A DNA stretch of 64,000 nucleotides from Nitratireductor sp. XY-223 (GCF_004959855.1 NZ_SPNT01000002.1:124001-188000); one strand, 5' to 3'; shown: positions 25,191 through 36,929, counted from the first letter of the stretch. Notes: generated by a model not told the origin, from the letters alone. Numbers and translations: made by a program.

Positions 25191-26903
25191 ATGATTGAAA
25201 TGCTCGACCGGCTGTTCGATGCAGCGCCCCTTTTGGCGCTGTTCATCACCATTTCCCTCGGCTATGTGGTCGGCAAACTGAAAATCGGACAGTTCGTTCT
25301 CGGCGGCATTGCCGGATCGCTGATCGTCGGGGTGATCATCGGCCAGCTGGGAATCCATCTGGACACGGCGATGAAGTCGGTCTTCTTCGCGCTTTTCATC
25401 TACGCGGTCGGCTATCAGGGCGGACCGCAATTCTTCCGGTCGCTCAACCGGCGGTCGCTGAACCAGCTCGTATCCGCCTTCGTCATGTGTCTCGTCGGCC
25501 TGATCTGCGTGCTTGTCAGCGCCTGGACATTCGACCTCGACCGGGGCACCGCTGCCGGTCTTGCGGCGGGCGGACTGACGCAATCGGCGATCATCGGAAC
25601 GGCGGGCGACGCCATCGCCAAGCTCGGCGTCTCGGCGGAGCAGATCAAGATCATGCAGACCAATGTCGCCGTCGGCTACGCGGTCTGCTACATCTTCGGC
25701 AATCTCGGCCCGATCATCGTGGTGACGTGGTTCCTGCCCATGGTGATGGGTTGGGACGTGCGCAAGGAAGCAGTCAAGCTCGCCCGGGAACTGTCCGGCG
25801 GCAAGGCCGAACTGGAACCCGGCCAGTTCAATGCCATACGCCAGGTCAACACCCGCCTTTACGAAGTATCGGCCGACAGCAGGGCGGCCGGCAAGACCGC
25901 CCTTGCCATCGACCAGGACCTTTCGGACGCCGCGGTCGAATCCGTTTTGCGCAACGGCGAGGAACTAGCCGTCAACGACGACACCGTGGTGCAGGCGGGC
26001 GATCAAATCGCCGTCACCGGTGTGGTTACGGTCATGAAGGGCGTGTCGGACTATTTCGGCCCCGAACGCACCGCGCCCGACCAGTATCAACTGGTCGAGG
26101 AGCAGCGCGAGGTCATCGTCACCAAGCCGCAGTTCATCGGCAAGACGATCGGCGAAATGCACGACGAACTCAGCGTGCAGACGCGGCACGGCGTCTATCT
26201 CGTCGCCGCCCGGCGCATGGGCCGCGACCTGCCGAACCTGCACGGTCTCGAACTGCACAAGGGAGACGAACTGCTGTTCACCGGCGCGCCCAAGGATCTG
26301 GACAGGGTGCAAGGCCTGATCGGCTACAAGATCACCGCCGCGGCGGTGACCGATTTCGTGTTCTTCGGCATCGGCATGGCGCTCGGCATTCTCGTCGGCA
26401 TGATCGAGTTCCGGGTTGCCGGCATTCCGGTGACCATCGGAACCGGCGGCGGCTGCCTGCTGTCGGGGCTGTTGTTCGGATGGCTGCGCAGCACGCATCC
26501 GCAGTTCGCGGCGCTGCCCACCGGCGCGTCCAACTTCCTGAGGGATTTCGGCCTCGCGGTCTTTGTCGCCATCGTCGGCATCTCGGCCGGGCCGCAGGCG
26601 GTGACCACGATGCAGCAATACGGCCTGACGCTGTTTTTCCTCGGCGTCGGTGTCACCATCATCCCGCAGATTGTGGTTTTCTATTTCTCCTACTACGTGC
26701 TGCGCATCCGCAACCCGATCGAGGCGCTGGCCTGCGTCGTCGGCGGCCGCAGCGCCAATCCCGGCTTTGCCGCGTTGCTGGCCAAGGCCGGCAATGCGAC
26801 GCCGGTGGTCACGTTCACGGTCACCTATGCGGTCGCCAATGTCTTCCTGACGATCTGGGGTCCCCTGATTGTCGGGATCATCGCCAAGAACCCTTCGCCC
26901 TAA
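25191..26903 (+). CDS. aspT: AspT-type aspartate:alanine antiporter
   Basis: 570 aa, AAE transporter family. Two blocks of about five membrane helices (residues 10-190 and 385-565) flank a hydrophilic middle with a TrkA-C/RCK_C-like section (TRLYEVSADSRAAGKT ... DDTVVQAGDQIAVTG). Repeat signatures AVGYQGGPQFFRSL and GISAGPQAV are typical. It exchanges aspartate in for alanine out, an electrogenic step. ATG 25191 follows GGAG at 6-7 nt. The frame is open upstream for 500 codons across the minus-strand ycaO, but that is a shadow. aspD follows after 17 bp. Confidence 0.92.
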   Translation: MIEMLDRLFDAAPLLALFITISLGYVVGKLKIGQFVLGGIAGSLIVGVIIGQLGIHLDTAMKSVFFALFIYAVGYQGGPQFFRSLNRRSLNQLVSAFVMCLVGLICVLVSAWTFDLDRGTAAGLAAGGLTQSAIIGTAGDAIAKLGVSAEQIKIMQTNVAVGYAVCYIFGNLGPIIVVTWFLPMVMGWDVRKEAVKLARELSGGKAELEPGQFNAIRQVNTRLYEVSADSRAAGKTALAIDQDLSDAAVESVLRNGEELAVNDDTVVQAGDQIAVTGVVTVMKGVSDYFGPERTAPDQYQLVEEQREVIVTKPQFIGKTIGEMHDELSVQTRHGVYLVAARRMGRDLPNLHGLELHKGDELLFTGAPKDLDRVQGLIGYKITAAAVTDFVFFGIGMALGILVGMIEFRVAGIPVTIGTGGGCLLSGLLFGWLRSTHPQFAALPTGASNFLRDFGLAVFVAIVGISAGPQAVTTMQQYGLTLFFLGVGVTIIPQIVVFYFSYYVLRIRNPIEALACVVGGRSANPGFAALLAKAGNATPVVTFTVTYAVANVFLTIWGPLIVGIIAKNPSP

Positions 26904-26920
26904 CTTGAGATGAGGTCATC

Positions 26921-28516
26921 ATGCAGGACCAGGATTTCAGCGAATTCGCCGATCTCAGCCCCTTCGAACTGAAGGACAAGCTGATTGCCGTCGCCAGGAC
27001 CGAGTCGCAGAAGGTGATGCTCAACGCCGGGCGCGGCAATCCGAATTTCCTGGCAACCCAGCCGCGCCGGGCCTTCCTCAGGCTCGGCGAGTTCGCGGTT
27101 CTCGAGGCGGAACGCTCCTATTCCTATCTCAACAGCGGCTTCGGCGGCCTTCCGGAAAAGGACGGCATGATCGAGCGGTTCGAATCCTTTGCCGGCCGGT
27201 TCCCCGACGATCCGGGCGTTACTTTCCTGCGCGCCTCGATCTCTTTCGTGCGCGACCAGCTGGAACTGCAACGCGAGGACTTCATCTTCGAAATGGTCCA
27301 GGCCTTCCTCGGCTGCGTCTACCCGGTGCCGCCGCGCATGCTCGAGCATGCCGAGGAAATCGTCGGTGCCTATATCGGCCAGGAAATGTTCGGCAATGTT
27401 CCGAAGTCCGGCGACTATTCGCTTTTCGCCACCGAAGGCGGCACCGCCGCGATGACCTATATTTTCCAGACGCTGAAGAACAACGGCCTGATTGCCCCTG
27501 GCGACAAGGTGGCGCTGGGCACGCCCATCTTCTCGCCCTACCTGGAAATTCCGCCGCTGCCCGAATACGCGATGGACATCGTCGATATCCGCATGGACGA
27601 GGACAATGACTGGCAGTTCCCGAAGGAAGAGATTGCCAAGCTCGAGGATCCGGCGATCAAGGTGTTCTGCCTCGTCAATCCGAGCAACCCGCCCTCCTAC
27701 AAGCTGTCGGACGCCTGCCTCAAGCAGCTCTCGGACCTGATCAACACCAAGCGCCGCGACCTGATCGTCGTGACCGACGATGTTTACGGCACCTTCGCGG
27801 ACGACTTCGTGTCGCTGTTCGCCACCTGTCCGCACAACACGCTTTGCGTCTATTCCTTCTCGAAATATTTCGGCGCCACCGGCTGGCGGCTCGGCGTCAT
27901 CGCGCTGCATGAGGACAACGTGCTCGACGAGGCCCTCGCCGGCCTGCCCGCCTCCGTCAAGAAGAAGCTCGATCAGCGCTATTCCTCGCTGACCACGGAC
28001 GTTGCGGGGCTGCGCTTCATCGACCGGCTGGTCGCCGACAGCCGCGCCGTGGCGCTCAACCACACGGCGGGTCTTTCCACGCCCCAGCAATTGCAGATGA
28101 CACTGCTGGCGCTCAACGGGCTGATGGACCTTGACGGCAGCTACAAGGCGGCGGCCAAACACCTGATCCGACACCGGTACCGCACGCTCTGCCAGGAGAT
28201 GGGCATCGAGCCGCGCATCGGCCCGAACGGTGTCAACTACTACACGCTGATCGACCTGCAGCAGCTTGGCGCACAGCTCTATGGAAAACAGTTCGCCAAA
28301 TGGTTCGCCTCGGGCGAGCGCGGCACCGATTTCCTGTTCCGGCTGGCGCGCGAGACCGGCGTCGTGTTGTTGCCCGGCAAGGGTTTCGAGGTGGTCGATT
28401 CATCGGCGCGCGTCTCGCTCGCCAACCTGACCGAGGCCGAATATGCCGAAATCGGCGCCTTCACCCGGCGAGTGCTCGACGAGCTCCACCAGGAGTTCAC
28501 GTCGGGCAAGAAGTAG
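26921..28516 (+). CDS. aspD: Bifunctional aspartate aminotransferase / aspartate 4-decarboxylase
   Basis: 531 aa, the usual AspD length and longer than plain class I aminotransferases. PLP lysine is Lys315 (VYSFSKYFGATGWRLG); LVNPSNPPSYK and VVTDDVYGTFADDF line the pocket. It converts aspartate to alanine and CO2 with proton consumption, plus some transamination. Together with AspT this is the known aspartate decarboxylation cycle that builds proton-motive force and consumes acid. It converges on the TPR gene with 3 bp between them. Confidence 0.95.
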   Translation: MQDQDFSEFADLSPFELKDKLIAVARTESQKVMLNAGRGNPNFLATQPRRAFLRLGEFAVLEAERSYSYLNSGFGGLPEKDGMIERFESFAGRFPDDPGVTFLRASISFVRDQLELQREDFIFEMVQAFLGCVYPVPPRMLEHAEEIVGAYIGQEMFGNVPKSGDYSLFATEGGTAAMTYIFQTLKNNGLIAPGDKVALGTPIFSPYLEIPPLPEYAMDIVDIRMDEDNDWQFPKEEIAKLEDPAIKVFCLVNPSNPPSYKLSDACLKQLSDLINTKRRDLIVVTDDVYGTFADDFVSLFATCPHNTLCVYSFSKYFGATGWRLGVIALHEDNVLDEALAGLPASVKKKLDQRYSSLTTDVAGLRFIDRLVADSRAVALNHTAGLSTPQQLQMTLLALNGLMDLDGSYKAAAKHLIRHRYRTLCQEMGIEPRIGPNGVNYYTLIDLQQLGAQLYGKQFAKWFASGERGTDFLFRLARETGVVLLPGKGFEVVDSSARVSLANLTEAEYAEIGAFTRRVLDELHQEFTSGKK

Positions 28517-28519
28517 CCC

Positions 28520-30157
28520 TCAAGCGGCGTTGCGCCGGCAGAAGCAGGAGGCGCGCACCGGAACCTCGGCTCGGGCCTGCGCCTTGTCGAGCTGCAGCTT
28601 GACGTGCAGCCGCTCCGCCTCCTCGCCACGGTGCGCCAGGCACTCGTGGAGACCATGCAGGCTCCACACGTTGCCCGGGTGCTGACAGGCGCGGGACAGC
28701 GTCGAATCGAGCCCGAGATCGGCGCGGTAGACCGCCTCGGCCTCTTCGTACCGTTCCTGCTCCAAGAGCAGCGCACCGAGCGCGTGACGGGTCGGCTGCA
28801 TCCATCCCCACGGCTCGTCATAGGGCAGCGTATCGTCGAGCTCGATGGATTTGCCCAGATGTTCGAAGGCGGTGTCGATATTGCCCTTGCGGTACTCCAG
28901 CTCGCCGAGCATCATCTGCTCGCCCACCTTGAGGATGTCGACGCAGGTGTTGTTGAACACCATGCGGGTTTCGGGAACCTTGTCGCGCGCCGCGAAGAAC
29001 AGGTCGCGCTCGGCATCGGCCGCACTGAGTTGGTCGGTGTTGGAAAGGGCGACGGTTCTCGCGTAATGCAGCATCGCAGTGGTCACGCAGAACAGCTCCC
29101 GATCGTCCGGAAGCGGCTGCGCCAGGATTGCGTCCCAAAGCCCGAAGCGCACCAGCGCGTGCTGCTTCATCGGTACGAATCCCTCGAACCAATCGGCGAG
29201 CGGGCGGACCACCGATTCCGGCAGGTTCCCGACCAGTTCGTCGGCTGTCCGCAGCGCCGTCGCGGCCTGGCCGAGAAACATCGCGCCGTAAATCTTGAAA
29301 TGGAAATTGTGGCAGCGGTAGAGCGTGTAGAAATTGTCCGCGCCGGCCTCCTGCAGGAACATGTAGTCGGCTTCGATGGCCCTCGAGTTGCGCGCCACGA
29401 CATTCTCGTAGTCGCCGCACAAAACGTCGATATGCGTCGGCATGTGGATGAGGTGACCGGCATCCGGCACGAGCGTCACCAGCCGGTCGCCCTGCCGCAA
29501 TGCCCGCTCCGGATGCGGCGACATCTCCATCAGGTGGATATACATGTGCAACAGGCCCGGATGGTCCCACGCGCCGTCGATCGTGTCGAAGGCGTTTTCC
29601 AGCACGCGGATCGCCTCCGTGGTGTCGGCGCCCTTCGCCGGCGCGCCGGTCTCAAGGTCCCAGAGCTGCCAGGGCGTGCGGTTCATGATCGCCTCGGCAA
29701 ACAGGGCCGACAGGTCGAGATCGCCGGGGAACGAGCCGTTGACGAGCCGCATCTCGTCGGCATAGGCGTCGTTGAAGGGTGAAAAATCCTCGACATCACC
29801 GGTCTCGGGATAGCGCGCGCGCAGCGCCTTGATCAACGCCCGCTCGGCGGGCAGCGCCTGCGGTGCGAACTCGGCGGCTGCCGCCAGTGCCGACTGCGCC
29901 AGGGCAATGGCCTCGGGCTTTTCCTCCGGCTCGAAGGCCTCCCAGGGCTTGTTGTAATTCGGTCCGATGGCGTAGGCGATACCCCAATGGGCCATGGCGC
30001 AGCCGGGATCGTGCTGAAGCGCCTTGTTGAAACAGGCGATCGCCTCTTCGTGGTTATAGGCATAGGTCCATATCAGGCCGCGGTTGAACCAGCGCTGCGC
30101 GTCTTTTGACGTGGTGGTAATCTCGCGGCGATAGGTTCCGAGATCGTAGTAATCCAT
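28520..30157 (-). CDS. TPR-repeat protein of unknown function
   Basis: 545 aa. Tetratricopeptide-type units at the N terminus (WFNRGLIWTYAYNHEEAIACFNKALQHDPGCAMAHWGIAYAIG) and C terminus (HLGKSIELDDTLPYDEPWGW...LLLEQERYEEAEAVYRADL). The middle contains HMYIHLMEMSPHPERAL and HLIHMPTHIDVLCGDY, His-rich segments conserved in similar proteins from many bacteria. No signal peptide. ATG 30157 has GGAGGGG just upstream; the frame continues 24 codons further. Function unknown. Confidence 0.82.
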   Translation of the reverse strand: MDYYDLGTYRREITTTSKDAQRWFNRGLIWTYAYNHEEAIACFNKALQHDPGCAMAHWGIAYAIGPNYNKPWEAFEPEEKPEAIALAQSALAAAAEFAPQALPAERALIKALRARYPETGDVEDFSPFNDAYADEMRLVNGSFPGDLDLSALFAEAIMNRTPWQLWDLETGAPAKGADTTEAIRVLENAFDTIDGAWDHPGLLHMYIHLMEMSPHPERALRQGDRLVTLVPDAGHLIHMPTHIDVLCGDYENVVARNSRAIEADYMFLQEAGADNFYTLYRCHNFHFKIYGAMFLGQAATALRTADELVGNLPESVVRPLADWFEGFVPMKQHALVRFGLWDAILAQPLPDDRELFCVTTAMLHYARTVALSNTDQLSAADAERDLFFAARDKVPETRMVFNNTCVDILKVGEQMMLGELEYRKGNIDTAFEHLGKSIELDDTLPYDEPWGWMQPTRHALGALLLEQERYEEAEAVYRADLGLDSTLSRACQHPGNVWSLHGLHECLAHRGEEAERLHVKLQLDKAQARAEVPVRASCFCRRNAA

Positions 30158-30259
30158 AACCCCTCCGGGAGTGTTCGCTTCGCCGCACTGCCGAAAGAGT
30201 AACACGGACACCGATCCGTGCAATTTCAATTTGTTTTAAAGCAACGCGGCCGGCGCCGA

Positions 30260-30592
30260 TCAGCGAATACCGACGCGGACAAGTACTTCCGCCGGGATTG
30301 CATAGCGCTTTACAAGCTGTGACTGCGAGGAAAGGCCGGCCATTTCATACTGTACGAAAAGCACCCAGGCCCGGTTGGCCGCATTCTGAACAAGCTCCTG
30401 CCGCCGCTCGTCGGTCCCGGTCCCGGGTGCCTGCGCATCAAAATCGCGCAGCTCGGCAAGCGCCTTTTCCATCCCGCGGCCCGCGCGGCCGATGGAAGCC
30501 GCCATCTCCGCTAGGAGCTCCCCGTCAAGGATGCCCGCGCCGGTCTCCGGACCGCGACGCCTGCGGAAGAATATCGGTGCCCTGACGGCCAT
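30260..30592 (-). CDS. DUF6665-like small protein
   Basis: 110 aa, helical. The layout of ILDGELLAEMAASIGRAGRGMEKALAELRDFDA, then a helix ending ANRAWVLFVQYEMAGLSSQ and KRYAIPAEVLVRVG, resembles DUF6665 proteins of Rhizobiales, known only as uncharacterised. Same strand as the TPR gene, 102 bp upstream of it. Confidence 0.6.
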   Translation of the reverse strand: MAVRAPIFFRRRRGPETGAGILDGELLAEMAASIGRAGRGMEKALAELRDFDAQAPGTGTDERRQELVQNAANRAWVLFVQYEMAGLSSQSQLVKRYAIPAEVLVRVGIR

Positions 30593-30684
30593 GCCCTGTC
30601 ATCCCGTCTGCGGATCGGCTTCCTGCCCGCCGGCACAGCCGCCGGACAATTTCCAGACCTATCTGTCGCCGGTTCTACCGATTG

Positions 30685-31704
30685 TCAAACGGCAATCTGG
30701 AACAGCCAGCCCGACGCCAGCGAACCGATGACCGCCAGCGCGACGAACAGGAGAAACGGTTTTGCCTTGAGGACCGGGAAAATTGCCAGGGCGCCCCAGA
30801 TGCTGACCGCGCTCCCGGACACCAGGAAGGCCATCGCGGCGCCGGGCGCCATTCCATGATCGATCAGGGCGCGCGTCAGTGGCAGCGCCGCATAACCGTC
30901 CACATAGGCCGGCGCGCCGACGAAGACCGCCAACGGCACCGCCCACCAGCTGTCCTCGCCGACATAGGCCGACAGCGCTTCGGGATGCAGCAGGCCGTTT
31001 AGAACATGTTCGGCGGCAAAGGCCGGAATGAGGCAGATCAGAACCAGCCGCCCGGTGGCGCGGCATTCGCTTCCGAACCGCCGGCGCCGCGCCGGATCGG
31101 TCCAGACGGCCCAGTCAAAGCCACCGTCGTCACAGCAACCGGACCCGGCGCTGCCGACGATCGCGTTTTTGCGCAGCGGTCGTTCGATCCAGGGGCGGCG
31201 CGCCACGAGCCATGTCGCCGATCCGCCGAGAATGCCGAGGCCGAATGCGGCCAGCGTCTTTCCGACCGCGAAGGAGAGGCCTAGCGTTGCGGCGGTGGCG
31301 GCGAGCATGGCGGGATCGGTGACGGGCGAAGAAAGCCAGAAGGCCATGACCGGCGCCAGCGGAACACCGGCCGCCAGCAGACCCGCCATGAGCGGCAGCA
31401 CGGTGACGCCGCACACGGGCGTGACGGCGCCGATGGCGGACGCCGCAACAACGGCCGGCAGCATGCGGCGGCCGAACAGGCCGGCGACCCGGTCGCCGGC
31501 GCCGCTTGCCGCGACCCAGGCCGCAAGCAATATGCCGGGAATGATGAGCGGCGCGACCTCGACCAGGCTGAGTGCGACGAAACGGGCGGTGTCGAGCGTC
31601 TGGCCGGGCCGCAAAAGCGCCGCCGTGGCCAATGCCACGGCGGCCAGGGCCAGGAGCACATTCCGGGAGACGATTGGTCTGTGTCCAGCGGCAAAATCAG
31701 ACAT
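30685..31704 (-). CDS. ArsP-type (PF03773) permease
   Basis: 339 aa, about eight to ten membrane helices. The family core is seen twice: AIGAVTPVCGVTVLPLMAGLLAAGVPLAPVMAFWLSSPVTDPAML and the mirrored AVFVGAPAYVDGYAALPLTRALIDHGMAPGAAMAFLVSGSAVS. The central cytoplasmic loop has a CCDDGG motif (about residue 190). ArsP members export organoarsenicals in some bacteria, but the function of this branch is not established. Divergent from a LysR regulator over 91 bp, a likely regulatory pair. Confidence 0.8.
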   Translation of the reverse strand: MSDFAAGHRPIVSRNVLLALAAVALATAALLRPGQTLDTARFVALSLVEVAPLIIPGILLAAWVAASGAGDRVAGLFGRRMLPAVVAASAIGAVTPVCGVTVLPLMAGLLAAGVPLAPVMAFWLSSPVTDPAMLAATAATLGLSFAVGKTLAAFGLGILGGSATWLVARRPWIERPLRKNAIVGSAGSGCCDDGGFDWAVWTDPARRRRFGSECRATGRLVLICLIPAFAAEHVLNGLLHPEALSAYVGEDSWWAVPLAVFVGAPAYVDGYAALPLTRALIDHGMAPGAAMAFLVSGSAVSIWGALAIFPVLKAKPFLLFVALAVIGSLASGWLFQIAV

Positions 31705-31795
31705 GTCGGGCTCCGATTGATCGGGCGCAGTATGGGGCTGGCGAGAAATTAGAAAAACGAATATTATAAACAGCAGCTATTGAAAAAATTGAACG

Positions 31796-32638
31796 ATGAA
31801 CACCCTCGATACCGACCTGCTTCGCACGTTCCTGGCCATCGCCGACGCCGGCAGCTTCGTCGGCGGAGCGGCACGCATCTACCGCTCGCAGTCGGCGGCC
31901 AGCATCCAGATCAAGAAGCTCGAAGAACTGATCGGCGCGCCGGTTTTCGAGCGCCACGGGCGCGGCATTCGCCTGACACCGGTCGGCGAGACGCTTGAGC
32001 CGGCGGCGCGGCAGGCGGTGCGGCTGATGGACACGACGCTCGCCCAATTGCGGGACGACGGGCTCACGGGCGCGCTGCGTATCGGCATTCCGGACGATCA
32101 CAGCCGCGATGTCCTGTCGCGGATCATCGCGGACTTTTCGCAGCAGCATCCGAATGTCGAACTGTCGGTTCACTGCGCGCTTTCGAGCGGTTTCTCAAAA
32201 TCGCTGGCCACCGATACGCTCGATATCGCGGTGCATGAGGTGGCCACCGTCCGCCCAGACATGACGCTGCTGCGCCGCGAGCCCCTGTTCTGGGCGGCCT
32301 CGCGCATGTTTGAACATGATGCCGGCAGCCCGTTGCCGATCGCGCTTTACGACCGCGCCTGCTGGTGGCGCGATGTCGCCCTCAGGTCCCTTGAAAGTTC
32401 CGGCCGCGCATACCGCATCGTCTATTCGAGCGAAAGCACGATCGGCATCGTGGCGGCGCTCGAAGCGGGCATCGCCGCCGGCGTGCTCGGCGCGTCTGCG
32501 ATGACGGGGCGGCTGGAACCTGTCGAGGAACTCGGCGCCATTCCGCCATCGAATCTGGTGATCGAATATGGCAGCGGCGCCGAAACGGAAACCCGCCGGG
32601 CGATGGCGGCGGCCATCAGGGACGCCTTTTCGGCCTGA
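31796..32638 (+). CDS. LysR family transcriptional regulator
   Basis: 280 aa. N-terminal HTH: DLLRTFLAIADAGSFVGGAARIYRSQSAASIQIKKLEELIGAPVFERHGRGIRLTPVGE. The C-terminal substrate-binding domain starts near GALRIGIPDDHSRDVLSRIIADFSQQHPNVEL. It begins 91 bp from the divergent ArsP-type permease gene, the typical arrangement for a LysR activator and its target; the inducer is unknown. Confidence 0.92.
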   Translation: MNTLDTDLLRTFLAIADAGSFVGGAARIYRSQSAASIQIKKLEELIGAPVFERHGRGIRLTPVGETLEPAARQAVRLMDTTLAQLRDDGLTGALRIGIPDDHSRDVLSRIIADFSQQHPNVELSVHCALSSGFSKSLATDTLDIAVHEVATVRPDMTLLRREPLFWAASRMFEHDAGSPLPIALYDRACWWRDVALRSLESSGRAYRIVYSSESTIGIVAALEAGIAAGVLGASAMTGRLEPVEELGAIPPSNLVIEYGSGAETETRRAMAAAIRDAFSA

Positions 32639-32663
32639 CCGACCGCCCGTACCGGCGGGCAAC

Positions 32664-32692
32664 AAAAAAACCCGCGGCGTTTCCGCCGCGGG
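32664..32692 (-). terminator. Rho-independent terminator of rpsA
   Basis: Read on the minus strand, CCCGCGGCG and CGCCGCGGG (32671-32679 and 32684-32692) form a perfect 9-bp stem with a 4-nt loop. It is followed by seven T (32670-32664), 25 nt after the rpsA stop codon. Confidence 0.93.
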
Positions 32693-32717
32693 TCGCTGTT
32701 CGTTAATGCAGGACGGC

Positions 32718-34424
32718 TTACTTCTCGTCGCCGTTCTGCTTTTTCAGGGCCGCGCCAAGGATGTCGCCGAGCGATGCGCCGCTGTCGGACGATCCGAACT
32801 GGGCGACGGCTTCCTTTTCCTCGGCGATTTCCAGCGCCTTGATCGACAGGCTGATCTTGCGGTCCTTCTTGGAGAAGTTGGTGACACGCGCGTCGATCGT
32901 CTGGCCGACCGAGAAGCGCTCGGGACGCTGCTCGTCGCGGTCGCGCGACAGGTCGGAGCGGCGGACAAAGGACGACACATCCGGGTGATCGACCAGTTTG
33001 ACCTCGATGCCGCCATCGGTGATGCCGGTGACTTCGGCGGAAACGACGGCATTCTTGCGCAGTTCGCCCGAAGCGGCGGCCTCGCCGACCGCGTCCTTGC
33101 CAAGCTGCTTGATGCCGAGCGAAATGCGCTCCTTCTCGACGTCCACATCAAGGACCACGGCTTTCACCACGTCGCCCTTGTTGAATTCCTCGATGACCTG
33201 CTCGCCGGGACGGTTCCAGTCGAGGTCGGACAGGTGCACCATGCCGTCGACATCGCCTTCGAGGCCGATGAACAGGCCGAACTCGGTCTTGTTCTTGACC
33301 TCGCCCTCGACCTCGGAGCCGACAGCGTGGTTCTGCGCGAAGACTTCCCACGGATTGTCGAGCGTCTGCTTGAGGCCGAGCGAGATGCGGCGCTTGCTCG
33401 GATCGACTTCCAGGACGACGACCTCGACTTCCTGGCTGGTCGACAGGATCTTGCCCGGATGGACGTTCTTCTTGGTCCAGGACATTTCCGAGATGTGGAT
33501 GAGGCCCTCGATGCCCGGCTCCAGCTCGACGAACGCGCCGTAGTCGGTGATGTTCGTGACCGTGCCCTTGATCTTCTTGCCTTCCGGATACTTGACGCCG
33601 ATGCCGTCCCACGGATCGGCCTCGAGCTGCTTCATGCCGAGCGAAATGCGATGCGTTTCCTGGTTGATGCGGATGATCTGGACCTTGACGGTCTGGCCGA
33701 TCGACAGGATCTCGGTCGGATGGTTGACGCGGCGCCAGGCCATGTCGGTGACGTGCAGCAGGCCGTCAATGCCGCCGAGGTCGACGAACGCACCGTAATC
33801 GGTGATGTTCTTGACGACGCCCTCGACCACCTGGCCTTCCTCGAGGTTCTGGACGATCTCGGAGCGCTGTTCGGCGCGGCTTTCCTCAAGCACCGTGCGG
33901 CGCGAGACAACGATGTTGCCGCGGCGCTTGTCCATCTTGAGGATTTCGAAGGGCTGCGGGTTGTGCATCAGCGGGGTGACGTCGCGGATCGGCCGGATAT
34001 CGACCTGGGAGCGCGGCAGGAACGCCACGGCGCCGTCGAGATCGACGGTGAAGCCGCCCTTGACCTGGTTGAAGATGATGCCCTCGACCCGCTCATTGGC
34101 CTCGAACTTGGCTTCGAGGCGAACCCAGCTTTCCTCGCGGCGCGCCTTTTCGCGCGACAGGACCGCCTCGCCCAGCGCGTTCTCGATGCGCTCGACATAG
34201 ACCTCGACCTCGTCGCCCGGCTTCAGCGAACCGTCCTTCGACTTGGCGCCGAATTCCTTCAGCGGAACGCGGCCCTCGACCTTGAGGCCGACATCGACGA
34301 TGGCGACGTCTTTTTCGATGGCCGTGATGATGCCCTTGGCGACATAGCCTTCGGCGAGATCCTGGGTGGCAAAAGATTCCTCGAGGAGGGACGCAAAGTC
34401 CTCCGTAGACGATTGTGCAGACAT
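32718..34424 (-). CDS. rpsA: 30S ribosomal protein S1
   Basis: 568 aa, the normal alphaproteobacterial length. Six S1 OB-fold repeats; the central ones are clearest (GTVTNITDYGAFVELEPGIEGLIHISEMSW and VEGVVKNITDYGAFVDLGGIDGLLHVTDMAW). S1 unfolds mRNA and docks it on the 30S subunit. ATG 34424 has AGGAG 6 nt upstream. Downstream of aroA and cmk on the same strand, the classic gene order, with a 142 bp leader that could hold its own promoter or autoregulatory site. Confidence 0.98.
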   Translation of the reverse strand: MSAQSSTEDFASLLEESFATQDLAEGYVAKGIITAIEKDVAIVDVGLKVEGRVPLKEFGAKSKDGSLKPGDEVEVYVERIENALGEAVLSREKARREESWVRLEAKFEANERVEGIIFNQVKGGFTVDLDGAVAFLPRSQVDIRPIRDVTPLMHNPQPFEILKMDKRRGNIVVSRRTVLEESRAEQRSEIVQNLEEGQVVEGVVKNITDYGAFVDLGGIDGLLHVTDMAWRRVNHPTEILSIGQTVKVQIIRINQETHRISLGMKQLEADPWDGIGVKYPEGKKIKGTVTNITDYGAFVELEPGIEGLIHISEMSWTKKNVHPGKILSTSQEVEVVVLEVDPSKRRISLGLKQTLDNPWEVFAQNHAVGSEVEGEVKNKTEFGLFIGLEGDVDGMVHLSDLDWNRPGEQVIEEFNKGDVVKAVVLDVDVEKERISLGIKQLGKDAVGEAAASGELRKNAVVSAEVTGITDGGIEVKLVDHPDVSSFVRRSDLSRDRDEQRPERFSVGQTIDARVTNFSKKDRKISLSIKALEIAEEKEAVAQFGSSDSGASLGDILGAALKKQNGDEK

Positions 34425-34566
34425 GAATACTCCTGAACGGTCCGGACCGGAGTGCCTCGACGGCCGGACTGGATGCGCCGACGGTTGGTGTTGCTTTCAC
34501 TTTCGATGCAGGCCGGCAGTCCCTGAGACTGCCCGTTCGGCGCGAGGCCGCATCAAAAGCGGTGGT

Positions 34567-35213
34567 TCATTTGCGGGTTCCGTCCGTATTGGCGGCATCG
34601 ATCAGCCGTTTGGCGGCGCGGAACGCCGCTTCTATATCCATTTCGCTCGTATCTAGCAAGTGGGCATCTTCGGCGGGGCGCAGGGGCGAGTCGGCGCGGG
34701 CGCTGTCCCGGGCGTCGCGTTTCTTCAGATCCTCGAGAACCGCGTCGTAGGAAAGCCCGTTTCCGGCGGCCTCGATCTCGGCAAAGCGGCGGCGGGCGCG
34801 CACCTCGGGCGTCGCCGTCACATAAAGTTTCACCGGCGCATCGGGGCATACCACGGTGCCGATGTCCCGGCCGTCCAGCACGGCGCCCGGCGGGCGGGCC
34901 GCGAAACGCCGCTGCACCTCAACCAGTGCTGCGCGCACCTGAGGCATCACCGCGACGCGCGAGGCCGCCTCGCCGATGCCGTGTGCCGACAGTGTCGCGC
35001 GGTCGAGCCCGGAAAAGTCGAGGTCTGCTGCAACCGCCGCGGCCCTGCTCTCGTCATCCAGCGGGGCGCCGGCATCGAGCAGCGCCTTGGCGACGGCCCG
35101 GTAGGTCAACCCGGTGTCGAGATGGTGGAAGCCGTATTCATCTGCGATGTGCCGGGCCAGCGTTCCCTTGCCGGATGCGGCCGGGCCGTCGATGGCGACC
35201 GTGAAGCCAGCCA

Positions 35214-35214
<1 letters not shown>
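34567..35214 (-). CDS. cmk: Cytidylate kinase
   Basis: 215 aa. Phosphorylates CMP and dCMP. P loop [15 protein letters not shown] at residues 7-21, [12 protein letters not shown] in the CMP site, [21 protein letters not shown] and the lid region [11 protein letters not shown]...[12 protein letters not shown]. The ATG at 35214 shares one base with the aroA stop (TGATG), so translation is coupled to aroA. Confidence 0.97.
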
Positions 35215-36929
<1,715 letters not shown>

